NCBI GenBank assembly: GCA_934591815.1
Contig: CAKTPV010000043.1
Location: 1 to 6,968 of the forward strand
Source: an uncultured Oscillospiraceae bacterium
GTDB taxonomy: Bacteria > Bacillota > Clostridia > Oscillospirales > Oscillospiraceae
Reading direction: 5' to 3'
DNA: 6,968 nt
Shown here: positions 5,367 to 6,968 of the stretch, piece after piece
How the letters are laid out: each line of letters begins with the position of its first letter
Numbering within the stretch: position 1 is the first letter of the stretch
Position numbers and translations under genes: made by a program
Notes under the pieces: model-generated
The model's database searches: none
Told to the model about the DNA's origin: nothing
Seen by the model: the letters and a program-made list of their open reading frames with translations, nothing else

Positions 5367-6308
5367 ATGAAGCACGTTTTCATCATCAATCCCACTGCGG
5401 GCAAGGCGGACAGCCGCCAAAAGATATACGATATGGCGGATGCGCTGCGGACAAAGCACGGTCTGGACGTCCAGTGTATCCTGACAAAGAAGCAGGGCCA
5501 CGCCACGGAGATCGCCCGGCGGCTGTGTGACAGCGGCGAGGAGCTGCGGTTCTACGCCTGCGGCGGCGACGGCACCGTCAATGAGGTGGCCAACGGCATC
5601 ATCGGCTACGACAACGCCGCCATGACCGTCATCCCCGTTGGCACCGGCAACGACTTCCTCAAGAATTTCGGCGACGATCTGGAGAAGTTCCGGGACGCGG
5701 AGAACCTGTGGGACGGCCCCCAGTTCCCCATGGACGCCATCGACGTCAACGGCCGCATTGCCATGACCATCGCCTGCTCCGGCATCGACGCGCGGGTGGC
5801 ACGGGACGTACATAAGTACAGCGAAAGCCCCCTGCTGGACGGCAAGAGCAGCTACATCTACTCGCTGGCGGTGAACTTCCTGTTCAAGGGCATCGGCTCC
5901 CACTGGACGGTAACGCTGGACGATGTGGCGGTCAAGGGCGACTGGTCGCTGGTGGCCGTGTGCAACGGCCGGTACTACGGCGGCGGCTTTATGCCCGTGG
6001 CGGAGGCGCGGATGGACGACGGTGTGCTGAACACGCTGGTGGTCAAGGCCGTGACCCGCCGGACGTTCCTGAAATTCGTGGGGCCCTACTCCAAGGGCGA
6101 CTATCACAAGTTCCCCCATGCGGCGCAGTGCTCCACGCCCAAGGTCATCCGGATCCAGTCGGACAAGCCGGATATCGTCACCTGTCTGGACGGCGAGTGC
6201 GTCACCAATCAGGACGTGACCATCAAAATGGCCGACAAAAAGCTGAATTTCTTCGGCCCCGCCGGGTGCAGCTGCAACCGCACCGCACGGGAGCCGAGCC
6301 TGAGTTGA
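5367..6308 (+). CDS. Diacylglycerol/lipid kinase family protein (YegS/BmrU/DagK type)
   Basis: The 313-residue product belongs to the soluble diacylglycerol kinase-like family, which uses ATP to phosphorylate diacylglycerol or related lipids at the cytoplasmic face of the membrane. Members such as Staphylococcus and Bacillus DagK return diacylglycerol, a by-product of lipoteichoic acid synthesis, to phosphatidic acid. Visible motifs are IINPTAGK (6-13), the nucleotide-binding GGDGTVNEVANGI (66-78), PVGTGNDFLKNF (90-101), PVAEARMDDGVLN (210-222) and the late acidic LDGE (274-277), all in the family order. The start chosen is the ATG at 5367, with GAGGAGG (5351-5357) 9 nt upstream; a TTG at 5340 in the same frame lacks a ribosome binding site. 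The length is normal. The last 15 residues (from GPAGCSCNRT) form a short cysteine-containing tail past the usual end. The real substrate could be another lipid. Confidence 0.92.
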   Translation: MKHVFIINPTAGKADSRQKIYDMADALRTKHGLDVQCILTKKQGHATEIARRLCDSGEELRFYACGGDGTVNEVANGIIGYDNAAMTVIPVGTGNDFLKNFGDDLEKFRDAENLWDGPQFPMDAIDVNGRIAMTIACSGIDARVARDVHKYSESPLLDGKSSYIYSLAVNFLFKGIGSHWTVTLDDVAVKGDWSLVAVCNGRYYGGGFMPVAEARMDDGVLNTLVVKAVTRRTFLKFVGPYSKGDYHKFPHAAQCSTPKVIRIQSDKPDIVTCLDGECVTNQDVTIKMADKKLNFFGPAGCSCNRTAREPSLS

Positions 6309-6346
6309 ACATTTTGTGAATTTTTCAAATTTTCCCTGTTTCCCCC

Positions 6347-6374
6347 TTGCAAATCATGAATAGTGTGGTATGAT
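6347..6374 (+). promoter_or_regulatory. Vegetative promoter of groESL
   Basis: TTGCAA (6347-6352), a 16-nt spacer and TATGAT (6369-6374, five of six matches) form the promoter. TGG directly before the -10 makes it extended. The predicted start near 6381 falls at the upstream edge of the CIRCE operator, the usual arrangement for HrcA-controlled chaperone operons. I see no clear terminator for the preceding kinase gene in 6309-6346, which is AT-rich. Confidence 0.75.
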
Positions 6375-6382
6375 AAGCAGCG

Positions 6383-6409
6383 TTAGCACTCAGAGATATC
6401 GAGTGCTAA
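6383..6409 (+). promoter_or_regulatory. CIRCE operator (HrcA binding site)
   Basis: This is a perfect match to the CIRCE consensus: TTAGCACTC (6383-6391), nine bases (6392-6400), GAGTGCTAA (6401-6409). The dyad extends outward by CAGCG/CGCTG to 14-bp arms (6378-6414). In Firmicutes CIRCE is bound by the repressor HrcA, which needs GroEL for activity, so heat stress titrates GroEL and derepresses the operon. No hrcA gene is in the window. Confidence 0.98.
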
Positions 6410-6456
6410 CGCTGACTTAGTTTTTTCAATATTCAGTATATGAGGAGGAAACATCT

Positions 6457-6741
6457 ATGAAACTGACACCGCTTGCTGACCGCGTGGTGCTGAAGATGAC
6501 CGAACCGGAGGAGACCACCAAGGGCGGCATCATCCTGACCGGCTCCGCCAAGGAGAAGCCCTCTGTGGCAGAGGTGATCTCCGTGGGCCCCGGCGGCACC
6601 GTGGACGGTAAGACCGTGGTGATGTCCGTGAAGGCCGGCGACAAGGTCATCACCGACAAGTACGCGGGCACCAAGGTGACGCTGGAGGATGTGGAGTACA
6701 TCATCGTCAAGCAGAGCGACATTCTGGCCATCGTGGAGTAA
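6457..6741 (+). CDS. groES: Co-chaperonin GroES (Hsp10)
   Basis: The 94-residue product is the heptameric lid of the GroEL folding chamber. The family pattern is complete: LTPLADRVVLK at 3-13, the mobile loop that contacts GroEL around 16-34 (EETTKGGIILTGSAKEKPS), VAEVISVGPG at 37-46, the AGDKVITDKYAGTKV barrel strands at 60-74, and the C-terminal EYIIVKQSDILAIVE. Its length is typical. The ATG at 6457 has GAGGAGG (6442-6448) with 8 nt spacing. It lies 47 nt downstream of the CIRCE operator and 18 nt upstream of groEL, forming the standard groESL operon. Heat induction through HrcA is expected. Confidence 0.98.
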   Translation: MKLTPLADRVVLKMTEPEETTKGGIILTGSAKEKPSVAEVISVGPGGTVDGKTVVMSVKAGDKVITDKYAGTKVTLEDVEYIIVKQSDILAIVE

Positions 6742-6747
6742 AAGTAG

Positions 6748-6968
<221 letters not shown>

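Noticed and set aside
5274..6119. A 281-codon open frame on the minus strand opposite the lipid kinase.
   Set aside because: It is a Val/His/Ala-rich antisense shadow; the plus strand holds all the lipid kinase motifs in order.
6378..6426. CIRCE hairpin followed by T6 (6421-6426) as an intrinsic terminator or attenuator before groES.
   Set aside because: The T run begins 6 nt after the stem, which is poor geometry, and CIRCE fully explains the dyad.

Overview
The window is an ordinary chromosomal stretch of a high-GC Firmicute, most likely an Oscillospiraceae-type clostridium. The basis is ribonuclease J, a groESL operon under a CIRCE operator, strong GGAGG ribosome binding sites at most starts, GC-rich codons, and protein families typical of gut clostridia (DUF6440, membrane-linked XRE regulators, SPFH/NfeD pairs). 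The genus is an inference. I see no insertion sequence, CRISPR array, tRNA, rRNA, phage gene or defence system.

Layout. Positions 1-273 are the 3' end of a ribonuclease J gene, closed by a strong intrinsic terminator (318-353). From 3889 down to 377 on the minus strand lies a tightly packed gene cluster. In transcription order it holds an XRE helix-turn-helix protein fused in frame to a complete NfeD protein, a 37-residue basic membrane microprotein, an SPFH (stomatin-like) protein, a DUF6440 protein, a CxxC zinc-ribbon-like protein, a 29-codon leader-like reading frame, and a CorA-type divalent cation transporter. The first five genes are separated by 0 to 18 nt, so they are almost certainly one operon. 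CorA is 137 nt further on, with the short reading frame in between.

From a 240-nt divergent intergenic region, with a promoter facing each way and a nested inverted repeat between them, the plus strand carries a THUMP-domain class I RNA methyltransferase (4130-5245). It is followed by a diacylglycerol/lipid kinase-family protein with its own extended -10 promoter (5367-6308). The window ends with a heat-shock promoter, a perfect CIRCE operator (6383-6409), groES, and the first 69 codons of groEL.

The most interesting part is the minus-strand cluster. SPFH and NfeD proteins are known partners in membrane microdomains. Here the NfeD is joined to a DNA-binding domain, yet a strong Shine-Dalgarno and ATG sit exactly where a free-standing NfeD would begin, so one frame may give two products. 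Two very short genes with good ribosome binding sites are embedded in the same cluster and are easy to miss. Functional linkage of this cluster to membrane or Mg2+ homeostasis is inference from gene order.
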